Source of the DNA: Pyropia yezoensis
Lineage: Eukaryota > Rhodophyta > Bangiophyceae > Bangiales > Bangiaceae
NCBI GenBank assembly: GCA_009829735.1
Contig: CM020619.1
Coordinates: 16,559,816-16,623,815 of the forward strand
Length of the DNA: 64,000 nucleotides
Reading direction: 5' to 3'
The number at the start of each line of letters is the position of its first letter. Position 1 is the first letter of the stretch. Below the pieces are notes generated by a model that had not been told where the DNA came from, ran no database searches, and saw nothing but the letters and a program-made list of their open reading frames with translations. The position numbers and the translations under genes are program-made. Positions 63,810 through 64,000 of the stretch are shown one piece after another.

Positions 63810-64000
63810 GTTTGGGATAGTTAGCTTAGTAGTAAATCCAACTTGGATTTGAGGGTTTTCTGCATTTTATCGTCTTGAATTTTCGTGTGGCCCGGTGGGC
63901 ACGTGCTGGGGTGGGAGATTCTGAGTGGCGAGATTCTGAGGGGACCCTGGAGGGATAAGGGGAGGGACAGCGGGGCTTGGCCCTGCGTCCCCGTCCCGAC
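63810..64000. other. Right edge, no gene seen
   Basis: Moderately AT-rich, with a direct repeat of GAGATTCTGAG at about 63917 and 63931. No coding pattern. Confidence 0.4.

Overview
The window reads as nuclear DNA of a very GC-rich eukaryote. The evidence is spliceosomal GT..AG introns, LTR and DNA transposons of eukaryotic families, GT10 and RING-H2 proteins, a RAD51 paralogue, and poly-Ala/Gly/Pro proteins. An ispE-like gene of the plastid MEP pathway suggests a photosynthetic lineage. A bangiophyte red alga (Porphyra/Pyropia type) fits best, but this is inference; a GC-rich green alga or another plastid-bearing protist is not excluded. I saw no rRNA, tRNA or CRISPR array.

Layout. 1-1567 (-) is the 5' part of a secreted Cys-rich protein that runs off the window. 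2951-9624 is a MULE-like transposon (element A) with imperfect terminal inverted repeats, minisatellites and a two-exon transposase gene. 9.8-10.5 kb is a 50-bp minisatellite. 12.1-13.3 kb holds a decayed retrotransposon gag. 15293-15758 is a TA-flanked MITE. 16207-17592 (+) is a predicted multi-pass membrane protein. 18073-19930 is an intact pogo/DDE_1-type transposon. 20021-41581 is a second MULE-like element (B), with 10-bp target duplications, that was hit twice. A 10.6-kb Ty3/gypsy chromovirus (24999-35612) sits in exon 3 of its transposase, and a complete two-gene PIF/Harbinger element (37215-41395) sits near its right end. Removing both inserts leaves about 6.76 kb, close to the 6.67 kb of element A.

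From 41.8 kb host genes dominate: a Nudix hydrolase (+), a long low-complexity stretch without a confident gene, a GT10 fucosyltransferase-like protein (+), a 1.8-kb foldback element (51846-53680), ispE (-), a membrane RING-H2 protein (+) and a RAD51-paralogue-like gene (-). The right edge has a DDE_1 transposase remnant and a probable Myb/SANT-like protein.

Two themes stand out. First, the Ty3 element carries a 579-codon ORF on the strand opposite gag-pol, and its gag-pol junction has a textbook -1 slippery heptamer. Second, four otherwise coherent genes break frame at or beside long G/C homopolymers, and every break needs exactly one more base. This points to systematic homopolymer under-calling, or length polymorphism, rather than four independent pseudogenes.
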